Shown: piece by piece, positions 1 to 6,828 of the stretch
Position numbering within the stretch: position 1 is the first letter of the stretch
How the letters are laid out: each line of letters opens with the position of its first letter
Assembly (NCBI GenBank): GCA_964476045.1
Contig: CAYYYJ010000016.1
Coordinates: forward strand, 1-22,958
Source of the DNA: CAYYYJ01 sp964476045
GTDB taxonomy: Archaea; Aenigmatarchaeota; Aenigmatarchaeia; QMZP01; JACQNV01
Length of the DNA: 22,958 nt
Direction: 5' to 3'
Program-made: the position numbers and the translations under genes
Notes under the pieces: model-generated
What the model was told of the DNA's origin: nothing
The model's input: only the letters and a program-made list of their open reading frames with translations
Database searches by the model: none

Positions 1-255
1 CCAGCCTAAAAAGGTTATAGCGCCGGCCTTGTCTGACCACTCCTTTAGTCTAAGAACTCTGTCCTTGGGGAGCTTTGGTTTTATCTCCCATGATTTGGAT
101 TCTATTGCAATTATCAGACCGTTCTTGATTGCGACTATATCGACTGGAGAGAGTTCTCCACCAGAAGAAGGCGCCCTGATTACAGCGAAACCCTTAGAGT
201 TAAGGTAATGGAGAAGTTCTCTCTCAGCTCTCGCGCCTTTGGCATAAGTTTTCAT
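1..255 (-). CDS. hjc: Holliday junction resolvase Hjc (5' part, runs off the window)
   Basis: The first 85 codons of an archaeal Hjc-type Holliday junction resolvase are present; the rest lies left of the window. Hjc is a dimeric, structure-specific nuclease that cuts four-way DNA junctions in recombination and fork repair. The nuclease-fold catalytic set is visible: Glu11 in the AERE segment after the K-G-A-R start, Asp39 in SPVDIV, and Glu52-x-Lys54 in IESK. The opening (MKTYAKGARAERELL) and the spacing of these residues match the family, whose members are about 120-150 residues. Start chosen: the ATG at 253-255, which gives the usual short N-terminus before the catalytic Glu. It diverges from the metallophosphoesterase gene at 372. 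Family assignment is confident; the C-terminal part cannot be judged here. Confidence 0.9.
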   Translation of the reverse strand, partial: MKTYAKGARAERELLHYLNSKGFAVIRAPSSGGELSPVDIVAIKNGLIIAIESKSWEIKPKLPKDRVLRLKEWSDKAGAITFLGW

Positions 256-371
256 ATTCAATTTCTAAGATCGGGATATGGATACTGACCGATTATGATG
301 TACCCACTCAACATCTTTAGGATAAAGTTCTATAGATATACTTATTTAAGCTAATAATTAGATTACTTGTT

Positions 372-1073
372 ATGAGAATACTTGTATTAGCTGATATACA
401 CAGCAGACTAGATAAACTTGCACAAATTATAGACGATGTAAAAAAAGAAAAGTTTGATTTAGTTGTTTGTGCAGGGAATCTTACAGACAGTTTTGACAGC
501 CCCCTTGATTTGGAACAGATTGATGTTGCTGACATGGTTGTGCAGAAACTGTTTTTATTGAAAAAGCCTTTGTTATGCATACCTGGGAATCATGACCCTT
601 ACGAGATTGTGGATTTGTTTGAAGAGTATGGGGTGAATTTGCATGACAGGTCGAGAAAGTCTGGTGCGATGACGTTCATTGGATTTGGTGGGGCCGAGAC
701 TCCATTTAACACGCTCTTCGAGCCTTCTGATCCCGAGATAAAGGAAGGGCTGGAATACAACAGCAAAAACTTGCTTCCAGGCAAATTTATTATGGTTGTG
801 CATAATCCGCCGAAAGAAACTAAAATGGATAAAATACTGTCTGGTGAACACGTCGGCTCGAAAGCTGTGAAGGAATTTGTTTTAGAGAAGAAGCCTTTGC
901 TATGCATATCTGCTCACATACATGAAGGGGCGGGAGAAGACAGGATCGGCCAAACTGTTTTGTTTTATCCAGGCCCTGTAATTAACGGGAAATACGGATT
1001 TGTAGATATAGACGGGAACAAAATAAAAACTGAAATGAAAAGCTTGGAAAAACCTAAGGACAAAAAGAAATAG
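372..1073 (+). CDS. Calcineurin-like metallophosphoesterase with variant motifs
   Basis: A 233-residue single-domain metallophosphoesterase of the archaeal YfcE/MJ0936-like type, which uses two metal ions to hydrolyse phosphoesters; the substrate is unknown. Motifs in order are Asp8-Ile-His10, Gly35-Asn36 (family GDxxD), Gly72-Asn-His-Asp75, His144 in VVHNPP, and Ala181-His-Ile-His184 (family GHxH). The bridging aspartate of the GD motif is therefore Asn, and the Gly of GHxH is Ala. Either activity or metal preference is altered, or the protein has a non-hydrolytic role. A TATA-like CTTATTTAAG at 341-350 lies 22-31 nt before the ATG, which suggests a leaderless transcript. The gene converges on the PolD small-subunit gene with only 29 nt between the stops. 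No signal peptide or membrane segment is seen; the Lys-rich tail suggests a cytosolic protein. Confidence 0.85.
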   Translation: MRILVLADIHSRLDKLAQIIDDVKKEKFDLVVCAGNLTDSFDSPLDLEQIDVADMVVQKLFLLKKPLLCIPGNHDPYEIVDLFEEYGVNLHDRSRKSGAMTFIGFGGAETPFNTLFEPSDPEIKEGLEYNSKNLLPGKFIMVVHNPPKETKMDKILSGEHVGSKAVKEFVLEKKPLLCISAHIHEGAGEDRIGQTVLFYPGPVINGKYGFVDIDGNKIKTEMKSLEKPKDKKK

Positions 1074-1102
1074 CTGTTTTTTATAATAGTTTACAGGAGG
1101 TT

Positions 1103-1999
1103 TTATGCCAATTCGCCTGAGATAATTTTCACTCCTTTATAATTCTCCTGCCATCCTTCTTTTTGGATTAGCCAGAAGATGTCTGGCTCTTCTGAGATTA
1201 TATAATTCTCGTTTGGTGCGATTGGTTCTGGGAGATATCTGAGTTTCAGGTATTCGATTGCTTCTGCTTTCTTTAGTTCTGTTTCTGGCTTAAAGGCAAG
1301 TATATTTATTGTCTGCTGTTTTTTTATTGAAATTGAACAAGGCGTTTTGAAGTCTTTTATTTCTTTTGTTTTGTTTATTTTGATACAGGGGAGATTTTTT
1401 TCTATGGAAAAGGAGAGGGAAAAGTCTATTTGTTTTATCTTTTTATCTAAAGGGATGTCTGGATATGAGACTGCTGTCACATGGAGTTTGTTTTCTTTTA
1501 GCTCGCCTGTGAAGCCGAGGACAGAGTTTTTAGGCAAAGGCTTTTCATAGGCTATTTGGATTTTGCCTGCTGGATCTTCTAGAGTATATCCCCCGACTAT
1601 TTTTTCTGAGATTAGGCCTATTACTGTGGCGCTTTGAGCTGCTGGTGTGATCTTGTTGATTGAAATTGGGTTTAGTTTTGTGCAGAGGATGTTTTTTAGG
1701 ATTGCATATTTTGTATTGTAATACTGGACAAAGTCTTTTACAGAAAAGGATTTTGATGGCTCTGATTTTTTTATTGAAAAAGTGATTTCCAGCTCCACGT
1801 GTTTTGGCTGTACTGTTGGGGCTTCGGGGCTTTGTTTTAAAATTTCCTCCTCGTCTAATTTTGAGAGGACCAGGAAGTTTTTTGTTTTTAGTGTTGGGAG
1901 TATTGAATTTAGCTTTTCTTCTGTGATTTGGTCTAATACTGCTGGAGATATAAGAAATCCCTCTTCGAGGAACTTGTTTACTATTTCGGATTTGTCCAT
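1103..1999 (-). CDS. polB-like DP1: DNA polymerase D small subunit (DP1), shortened, phosphoesterase core lost
   Basis: A 298-residue homologue of the archaeal PolD small subunit. Residues 1-60 look like its N-terminal helical domain. The OB-fold part is well preserved: VKDFVQYYNTKYAILKNIL, then ISINKI, VIGLISE, EDPAGKI, LGFTGEL and the YPDIP end motif near residue 180. Normal DP1 proteins (roughly 450-650 residues) then carry a calcineurin-like 3'-5' exonuclease domain with DIHVGS, GDIVDG and GNHD motifs. None of these is present. Only the last strands can be matched: EAIEYLKLRYLPEPIAP for the family's RHLAP-YG segment, EEPDIFW for the PDIFH segment, and YKGVKIISG before the end. The GHxH histidines are absent. 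By family knowledge the OB and C-terminal parts contact the large subunit DP2, so a scaffold role remains plausible while proofreading should be lost. Promoter: TTTAAA at 2021-2026. Confidence 0.75.
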   Translation of the reverse strand: MDKSEIVNKFLEEGFLISPAVLDQITEEKLNSILPTLKTKNFLVLSKLDEEEILKQSPEAPTVQPKHVELEITFSIKKSEPSKSFSVKDFVQYYNTKYAILKNILCTKLNPISINKITPAAQSATVIGLISEKIVGGYTLEDPAGKIQIAYEKPLPKNSVLGFTGELKENKLHVTAVSYPDIPLDKKIKQIDFSLSFSIEKNLPCIKINKTKEIKDFKTPCSISIKKQQTINILAFKPETELKKAEAIEYLKLRYLPEPIAPNENYIISEEPDIFWLIQKEGWQENYKGVKIISGELA

Positions 2000-2016
2000 G
2001 GTTGATAATGGAGGCT

Positions 2017-2030
2017 AGGTTTTAAATCAG
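2017..2030. promoter_or_regulatory. Shared palindromic TATA box for divergent DP1 and SGNH genes
   Basis: TTTAAA at 2021-2026 is its own reverse complement. Its centre is 24.5 nt from the first base of the DP1 ATG (1999, minus) and 24.5 nt from the first base of the SGNH ATG (2048, plus). That is the normal archaeal distance from TATA box to transcription start, so both genes could be transcribed as leaderless mRNAs from one TBP site. Confidence 0.55.
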
Positions 2031-2047
2031 GTATAGTAAATACTTAT

Positions 2048-2653
2048 ATGGATCAGAATATCTGTGTTTTTGGGGACAGTGTTACATGGGGAGCGTGGGA
2101 CAGGGGAGGAGGCTGGTCCGCCAGATTGAGGACTTTTATAGAATCTAAAAGTCGGGAATATTTTATTTACAACTTGGGTGTTTCTGGTGATACCACGAAA
2201 GAGCTTCTGGAGAGGTTTGATGTTGAAGCAAAGGCGAGATCCCCTCAGGTCATAATTTTCCAGATAGGAGATAATGACTCCATTTTTGTGAAATCGGAAA
2301 ATAAAAATCTGGTTTCTTTGGAACAGTTTGAAAAAAATATTGAGAAGCTCATTTCAAAAGCAAAGGGGTTTACTTATAAAATTATTTTTCTTGGAACCAG
2401 CCGGGTTGAAGAAAACAAGACCAGACCAATACCGTGGCAGGAAGATTTTCATTATACAAACGAGTATCTTGAATTATATGATAAGAAAATTAAGATAATT
2501 GCAGAAAAAAATAAGTGTGATTATTTGGATGTTCATAATATATTGACTGTGAAGAATCTGGATGCTGATGGGCTGCATCCGAATTCGAAAGGCCATCAGA
2601 AATTGTTTTTGAGGGTTAGGGACTTTTTGGGGAAGGGGTTTGTGAAGGTTTAA
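2048..2653 (+). CDS. SGNH/GDSL-family hydrolase
   Basis: A 201-residue esterase or lipase of the SGNH superfamily, which hydrolyses acyl esters of lipids, sugars or other small molecules; the substrate cannot be deduced. The four conserved blocks are all present: Gly-Asp-Ser11 (nucleophile, VFGDSVTWG), Gly44 in YNLGVSGDTT, Gly74-Asp-Asn76-Asp in FQIGDNDS, and Asp174-Gly-Leu-His177 in DADGLHPN, with the catalytic Asp and His at the usual spacing from the C-terminus. There is no signal peptide, so a cytosolic enzyme is likely. The stop overlaps the orc1/cdc6 stop by a few bases on the opposite strand. The fold is common in bacteria and the gene may have been acquired, but nothing in its composition proves that. 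Confidence 0.9.
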   Translation: MDQNICVFGDSVTWGAWDRGGGWSARLRTFIESKSREYFIYNLGVSGDTTKELLERFDVEAKARSPQVIIFQIGDNDSIFVKSENKNLVSLEQFEKNIEKLISKAKGFTYKIIFLGTSRVEENKTRPIPWQEDFHYTNEYLELYDKKIKIIAEKNKCDYLDVHNILTVKNLDADGLHPNSKGHQKLFLRVRDFLGKGFVKV

Positions 2654-3852
2654 GCCAAATAATTTTCAGCCAAAACCTTTTTTATCTTCTCTATCGTCGG
2701 CTTGCTTAACAGCAAGCGGATTTCGCGGGTGCGGCCATAACGGCCTTTTGAGATGACTTTTGTGTTCAGGACGCCGAGCATGTCTAATTCGCCTATCAGG
2801 TCAGATACTCTTCTCTGTGTCAGATTTTTGAGGCCAGCATTGGAACAGAAGTTTTGGTATAGTTCGAAGATGTCACCTGTTTGGATGTTTTTCCTCCCGT
2901 TTTCAACAAGCCTTATTGTCGCTGCGAGGACTGCAAGAGACTGTTTTGGCTGGGTTTTTACTATTTCAACTGTTTTGTCGAGGTCGAGCTTGTCTTCAGC
3001 GACTTCCACGTGGGACAACAAAACTTTTTGGTTCCCTTCCCGTTCTGCGATTTCGGAGGCTATTCTTAAAAGATCTAAAGCTTTTCTGGCGTCGCCATGT
3101 TCTTGGGCTGCGAGGGCGGCGCATTTTGTGATCACTCCTGGTTGGATTACACCGGAATTGAAGGCGAAGCCTGAGCGCTGGTTGAGGATGTCTTGGAGCT
3201 GTAGCGCGTTGTATGGAGGGAACAAGATCTCTTCTTCAGATAAGGAGGATTTTACCCTCGGGTCTAAATTTTCTGTGAAAGTTATGTCGTTTGAAATTCC
3301 GATAATGGAAACCCTTGCGTTTTTTAGTTCCTGGTTTATTCTGGTTAGAGTGTAAAGGAATTCATCACCGATTTTTTTTACCAAGGCGTCGATTTCGTCG
3401 AGGATTAGTATTACATTTTTCTTTTCAGCGTCTAGGGCCTCATAAAAAATCCTGTGGATTTCGTCGGTTGGAAGTCCTGTCGGCGGGACTTTTTTTCCGA
3501 AACTCCTTGCAAGCTCTGCAATGAGGCGGTATTCTGTGTCAGCTATCCTTTTCATTTTGCAATTTAGGTAGATTACTTTTATTTTACTAGAGCGCTTTTC
3601 TAGGTCTTGGGTGACCTGCTTGACACAGACTGTTTTTCCTGTTCCTGTTTTTCCATAAGCAAAAATATTTGAAATTTTTAAATTTTTAAGAGAAGGCGCG
3701 AGGACAGAGGCTAGCTGCTTGATCTGTTTTTCTCTATGAACAGTTACTTCTGGTATGAAGTCTGGGCTCAGAACATCTTTGTTTCTAAAAAGCTCTGGAA
3801 GAGTTTGATAATTAGAAAAAATGTCCTGGAAGGTTTGTTGTTTAGCTGCCAT
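2650..3852 (-). CDS. cdc6: Orc1/Cdc6 replication initiator
   Basis: A 400-residue archaeal Orc1/Cdc6 AAA+ protein. It binds origin recognition boxes (ORBs) and loads the MCM helicase. Motifs: Walker A GKTGTGKT at residues 67-74; Walker B ILILDEID with Asp152-Glu153; sensor 1 ISND with Asn188; sensor 2 GDARKALDLL with Arg256; then a C-terminal winged helix (about 300-400) ending in RYGRTREIRLLLSKP. The length is normal. Start: an in-frame GTG exists at 3867, but the ATG at 3852 is preceded at 6 nt by the SD-like GGAGATC and fits the family better. An ORB-like box (3862-3879) overlaps this ribosome-binding region, so the protein may bind its own leader. The upstream intergenic region holds the candidate origin, as in many archaea. 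Confidence 0.95.
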   Translation of the reverse strand: MAAKQQTFQDIFSNYQTLPELFRNKDVLSPDFIPEVTVHREKQIKQLASVLAPSLKNLKISNIFAYGKTGTGKTVCVKQVTQDLEKRSSKIKVIYLNCKMKRIADTEYRLIAELARSFGKKVPPTGLPTDEIHRIFYEALDAEKKNVILILDEIDALVKKIGDEFLYTLTRINQELKNARVSIIGISNDITFTENLDPRVKSSLSEEEILFPPYNALQLQDILNQRSGFAFNSGVIQPGVITKCAALAAQEHGDARKALDLLRIASEIAEREGNQKVLLSHVEVAEDKLDLDKTVEIVKTQPKQSLAVLAATIRLVENGRKNIQTGDIFELYQNFCSNAGLKNLTQRRVSDLIGELDMLGVLNTKVISKGRYGRTREIRLLLSKPTIEKIKKVLAENYLA

Positions 3853-3929
3853 AAGTAGGATCTCCACTAGAAATTAAGGTATAAGATATATGTTGTTTAC
3901 AGTTTAAAAACTCCAAGTGAAATAGAGGT

Positions 3930-3946
3930 ATATAACACTGTTATAT
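3930..3946. repeat. 17-nt palindrome, copy 1
   Basis: ATATAACACTGTTATAT, a perfect dyad around one variable base (C here). It lies between two ORB-like boxes upstream of cdc6. Six copies of this element are present in the window, all intergenic. Confidence 0.9.
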
Positions 3947-4012
3947 GAAGACCATACCCCTTAATTTCAGATGGAGATTAACAAATAAAACAGTAATAAC
4001 TAACTAACTATA

Positions 4013-4029
4013 ATATAACAATGTTATAA
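4013..4029. repeat. 17-nt palindrome, copy 2
   Basis: Core TATAACAATGTTATA, same dyad with A at the centre and an imperfect outermost base. It sits in the middle of the AT-rich core between the two facing ORB-like boxes. Confidence 0.85.
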
Positions 4030-4104
4030 TATAATAAATAAAATAAAGTTAAACTACGGTTTTTCCATAAGAAACAGGGGGGTAGGACTGTGTAATAGCT
4101 ATTG

Positions 4105-4121
4105 ATATAACAGTGTTATAT
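4105..4121. repeat. 17-nt palindrome, copy 3
   Basis: ATATAACAGTGTTATAT, perfect dyad with G at the centre, 86 nt upstream of the Xre-type regulator gene. It could be an operator of that gene as well as an origin element. Confidence 0.9.
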
Positions 4122-4206
4122 ATTTTAAATATGTGTTTATAATTATTACAACAAAAAGGAAGGCGATTTATAGTTGTTTTTAAAGTCTTTCTACTAATTA
4201 TCGAAC

Positions 4207-4929
4207 ATGGTTTTAGATCCTGACGAATTCGGTGTTAAGACAAGGCTCGCGAAAACAATAGCATCTGAGATTATCTTGTCCAATGAAGCTTGGGTTGTTT
4301 TCAAAAAGTGGAGAACTAATTTCAAAGTCTCGCAAAACGAGCTTGCAAAGGAGCTTCACGTCTCCCCATCAGTTGTCTGCGATTATGAGTCTGGAAGACG
4401 AAAGTCCCCCGGAATAAAAATAATCAAAAGGTACATCGAAGCCCTGTTTTCAATGGACGAGAAAAAAGGAGGGGAAATCCTCAAAGCTTTTTCTGAAACA
4501 ACCAAACGAAGTCCTGACAATAGCGTAATCGACGTCAAAGAATTTTTTGGCGGGGTTGGAATAAAAGATTTTTGCAAGATGACAGAATCAGAATTTATTT
4601 ACAGCCCTGATTCTAACAAGGAAATCTTCGGCTACACGATAATAGATTCTATTCGCGCGATCACAGAAATGTCTTTCCAAGATTTAGCTAAAGTTTATGG
4701 GAGCACAACCCAGCGCGCTCTGATATTCACAAAAGTCTCGACAGGCAGGACACCAATAGTCGCAATTAAATTAACAAACTTAAAGCCCGCTTTAGTAATA
4801 CTTCACGGGTTGCAAACTCCTATAGATCCTGTAGCAAAAATGATTGCAGAGCACGAGAAAATCCCTTTGGCTATCTGCAAGCTCGAGAAAGCCGAAGACC
4901 TTATTGAGAAGTTGAGGAAGATCGAATAG
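4207..4929 (+). CDS. Archaeal Xre-type HTH transcriptional regulator (COG1709-like)
   Basis: A 240-residue protein with an Xre-family helix-turn-helix at residues about 34-75 (KVSQNELAKELHVSPSVV, then DYESGRRKSPG). The C-terminal half ends in a Rossmann-like segment (LKPALVILHGLQTPIDPVAKMIAEHEKIPLAIC) that resembles a DRTGG-type or sensory domain. This build matches the archaeal predicted regulators grouped as COG1709; a regulon is not known to me. TTTTTAAAG at 4177-4185 is a good TATA box 22-30 nt before the ATG. The gene diverges from cdc6 across the candidate origin, and palindrome copy 3 lies upstream, so it might be the protein that binds the palindromes; that is inference. No membrane segment is present. 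Confidence 0.8.
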   Translation: MVLDPDEFGVKTRLAKTIASEIILSNEAWVVFKKWRTNFKVSQNELAKELHVSPSVVCDYESGRRKSPGIKIIKRYIEALFSMDEKKGGEILKAFSETTKRSPDNSVIDVKEFFGGVGIKDFCKMTESEFIYSPDSNKEIFGYTIIDSIRAITEMSFQDLAKVYGSTTQRALIFTKVSTGRTPIVAIKLTNLKPALVILHGLQTPIDPVAKMIAEHEKIPLAICKLEKAEDLIEKLRKIE

Positions 4930-4975
4930 ATTTTAGTGAGAAGCAACGATTTATTTCTATCCATCAATTAATCTG

Positions 4976-5092
4976 ATGCCAGAAAAAGATGGAATAAAAA
5001 TCCAAGGATTCTTCGTTGTCATAACAAAAGAAACCAGAGAACAATATAAGAAAGGGAAAATGCGATTTCTGGGCAAGGAACAAATTGTATAG
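4976..5092 (+). CDS. Possible 38-residue small protein, perhaps a broken gene
   Basis: A short ORF starting MPEKDGIKIQGFFVV and ending LGKEQIV. Support: TTTATTTC at 4950-4957 lies 26 nt before the ATG, the same TATA spacing seen at other genes here. After its stop the next frame stays open to 5210 (NCIEYGRAKRKDIS, then FSKEPKGFCLF), so a longer protein of about 80 residues interrupted by a frameshift is possible. No family is recognised. The stretch 5093-5258 holds no other convincing gene; a second TATA-like TTTATTTC at 5231-5238 serves the transporter. Confidence 0.35.
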   Translation: MPEKDGIKIQGFFVVITKETREQYKKGKMRFLGKEQIV

Positions 5093-5258
5093 AGTACGGT
5101 AGAGCAAAAAGAAAAGACATATCAGCTAATGGGGAATACCAGAAACCGAATCATTTGTTTACAGATCAGATCGCAGTGTTTTCAAAAGAGCCGAAAGGGT
5201 TTTGCCTGTTTTAAAAAACTAACAACTTCTTTTATTTCGTCACTACAACTACTAATCG

Positions 5259-6479
5259 ATGTTCATAGAAATCTTACTCTTCACGCTATTCGGAATCGGT
5301 GCTGGACTAAGCGCAGGATTGCTTCCTGGATGGCATCCAAATTCTGTGCTTACTATATTGCTCGGCTCTCTGAGCTTGTTAGCTGGTTTTCCAGTGTACG
5401 CAATAATAGCTTTCATTGTTTCTCTGTCTATCACAAACAGCATTTCCGGATTCCTTCCTAGCATACTTTTCGGGGCTCCAGACGAAGCGACTGAGCTCTC
5501 TGTGATGCCAGCAAACCAAATGATGCTTGAAGGAAGGGCATACGAAGCGTTGTTTCTTACAGTGATAGGGGGTGTGGGCGTCGTGATCCTAAGTGTAATA
5601 ACTTTCCCGCTGCTTCTGTATTCGCTCCCTTTTCTTTACAATAATATCGCTTCTTGCATCCATTACATACTTATTTTCATAGTTCTCTGGTCGATAATCT
5701 CAGAAAAAGACAAAGCAATCCTCTATTCAACAATAATATTTTTTCTTTCAGGTTTTTTCGGCCTAATTTCTTTGACAGCATACCCATCAATTTCCATATT
5801 CCCAGCGCTCTCAGGCCTTTTCGGAATAAGCGGCCTCCTATTAGGCCTAGGGGGCCAAACAAAAATTCCAAAGCAGAGCGAAACTCACACATTCTCTGTT
5901 AGTTTCAAGGGAATATTTGCAGGATGGATAGCTGGCCTTATTGTTGGAATTCTTCCTGGAATAGGGTCTTCACAGGCAGGGGTTCTCGTATCCAATGTTT
6001 TCAAAGTGAAAGCAAAAAATTTCTTAACAGCCCTCGGCGGGATAAATACCTCCAATATTTTTTTCACTTTCATAGCGTTCTTCACGCTCGCTAAAACAAG
6101 AAGCGGAGCTGCTGCAGCAATTTCACAGCTTATCACAACACCTACATTTTATGACGCGATCTTTATCATGATAATAGGATTGATCACAACTTTTGTTGCA
6201 GCAATAATAACACTAAAAACAGGGAAACTAATAATCAGAAGAATAGAGAACCTCAGTTATAACAAATTAAACTTATCAGTGATTGCTTTGCTCACAGGGT
6301 TGACAGTTGTTTTCAGCGGACTAATAGGGATCCTTATACTCTTTGTCGGTATTTGTATAGGCCTGCTCGCAAGTGTGTGTAAAATAAAGAAAAGCACAAT
6401 GATGGGGTTCTTTTTGCTTCCAACTATTTTGTATTTTGCTGGATTGAATGCTCCGTTATTTTTTGTTTTGGGGATTTGA
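5259..6479 (+). CDS. TctA-like (DUF112) multi-pass membrane transporter
   Basis: A 406-residue, very hydrophobic membrane protein with about ten predicted segments. It shows the internal duplication typical of the tripartite tricarboxylate transporter TctA family: GLLPGWHPN at residues 20-28 in the first half and VGILPGIGSSQAG at about 229-241 in the second. The conserved FGAPDEAT loop (71-78) follows the first. The archaeal branch (COG1784) often occurs without the periplasmic TctC binding protein or the small TctB subunit, and neither is present here. The substrate is unknown; an organic acid or similar solute is the usual guess for the family. TTTATTTC at 5231-5238 gives a TATA box 28 nt before the ATG. 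The gene converges on polB across the ORB-like region 6480-6828. Confidence 0.8.
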   Translation: MFIEILLFTLFGIGAGLSAGLLPGWHPNSVLTILLGSLSLLAGFPVYAIIAFIVSLSITNSISGFLPSILFGAPDEATELSVMPANQMMLEGRAYEALFLTVIGGVGVVILSVITFPLLLYSLPFLYNNIASCIHYILIFIVLWSIISEKDKAILYSTIIFFLSGFFGLISLTAYPSISIFPALSGLFGISGLLLGLGGQTKIPKQSETHTFSVSFKGIFAGWIAGLIVGILPGIGSSQAGVLVSNVFKVKAKNFLTALGGINTSNIFFTFIAFFTLAKTRSGAAAAISQLITTPTFYDAIFIMIIGLITTFVAAIITLKTGKLIIRRIENLSYNKLNLSVIALLTGLTVVFSGLIGILILFVGICIGLLASVCKIKKSTMMGFFLLPTILYFAGLNAPLFFVLGI

Positions 6480-6536
6480 GTGAAGGAGATCTCCACATGA
6501 AGTGAAGGGGTGTCCTGATAAACCTTATTTTAATGA

Positions 6537-6553
6537 ATATAACAGTGTTATAT
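6537..6553. repeat. 17-nt palindrome, copy 4
   Basis: ATATAACAGTGTTATAT, identical to copy 3. It lies 58 nt after the transporter stop in a region where no protein gene needs a promoter, which argues against a simple operator role. It could instead supply a TATA box for an RNA starting near 6580. Confidence 0.9.
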
Positions 6554-6799
6554 AAGAAGGATCGAGGAAAGTAGCATGAACTGCTTGGGCTACAAAGTGA
6601 ACTTCACCCCTCGGTTTCCTGTGGAACTCAGGAAACCGGTATACATAAGTCGCGTGAACCCTTCTAGAAGAAATCTCGTGAACAGCCCAGGATTTCACAT
6701 GAAGTAAGCTTTTTCCTAAAAAGCTTAAGCAAAAACGACCCCTGTATAATGATTTCCTGTGCGAAATGAAGGAGTTCCATGAGAAGTGAAGGAGCCTGA

Positions 6800-6816
6800 A
6801 TATAACAATGTTATAC
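6800..6816. repeat. 17-nt palindrome, copy 5
   Basis: Core TATAACAATGTTATA, as in copy 2, just 13 nt beyond the polB stop and immediately after the ORB-like box at 6775-6794. Confidence 0.85.
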
Positions 6817-6828
6817 TGAGGCGCTTCC

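Larger units (their letters stand above)
3862..4121. other. Candidate replication origin (ORB-like boxes, AT-rich core, palindromes)
   Basis: Non-coding region between divergent orc1/cdc6 and an Xre regulator. It holds four ORB-like boxes that fit YTCCA-N3-GAAAY followed by a purine/G string: 3862-3879 plus (CTCCACTAGAAATTAAGG), 3911-3928 plus (CTCCAAGTGAAATAGAGG), 3957-3976 minus (CTCCATCTGAAATTAAGGGG) and 4063-4082 plus (TTCCATAAGAAACAGGGGGG). The last two are in opposite orientation, G strings outward, on either side of an almost pure A/T stretch (about 3977-4060) that would serve as an unwinding element. This matches the known plan of Sulfolobus and Pyrococcus origins, whose ORBs resemble TTCCAGTGGAAAC plus a G string. 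Three 17-nt palindromes are interspersed. The call rests on motif and context only. Confidence 0.75.
6480..6828. other. Convergent intergenic region with ORB-like boxes, palindromes and hairpins
   Basis: This 349-nt gap between two converging genes needs no promoters, yet is dense in repeats. ORB-like boxes: 6491-6510 plus (CTCCACATGAAGTGAAGGGG), 6607-6626 minus (TTCCACAGGAAACCGAGGGG, the best match in the window to the TTCCAGTGGAAAC consensus plus G string) and 6775-6794 plus (TTCCATGAGAAGTGAAGGAG); 6693-6708 is a weak fourth. The words GTGAAC and CATGAA recur at least six times. A perfect 10-bp inverted repeat (6612-6621 with 6629-6638) overlaps the minus-strand box. Two 17-nt palindromes flank most of it. 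It could be a second origin or origin arm, a structured RNA gene, or both. No tRNA or protein gene is seen. Confidence 0.6.

Noticed and set aside
573..907. Two minus-strand ORFs of about 92 and 102 codons
   Set aside because: They are shadows of the metallophosphoesterase gene, whose motifs are on the plus strand.
2753..3524. Plus-strand ORFs of 62-200 codons opposite cdc6
   Set aside because: Cdc6 has all AAA+ motifs on the minus strand; these frames show no domain and are antisense shadows.
3853..3867. GTG start at 3867 for cdc6
   Set aside because: The ATG at 3852 has an SD-like sequence at good spacing and gives the family N-terminus.
5129..5461. 110-codon plus-strand ORF overlapping the transporter start
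   Set aside because: It runs through the transporter in another frame, is Arg/Ser-rich and has no family features.
6561..6700. RNase P RNA, suggested by CGAGGAAAGT
   Set aside because: The region is too short and I do not find the other conserved P RNA regions, such as ACAGAACCCGGC.
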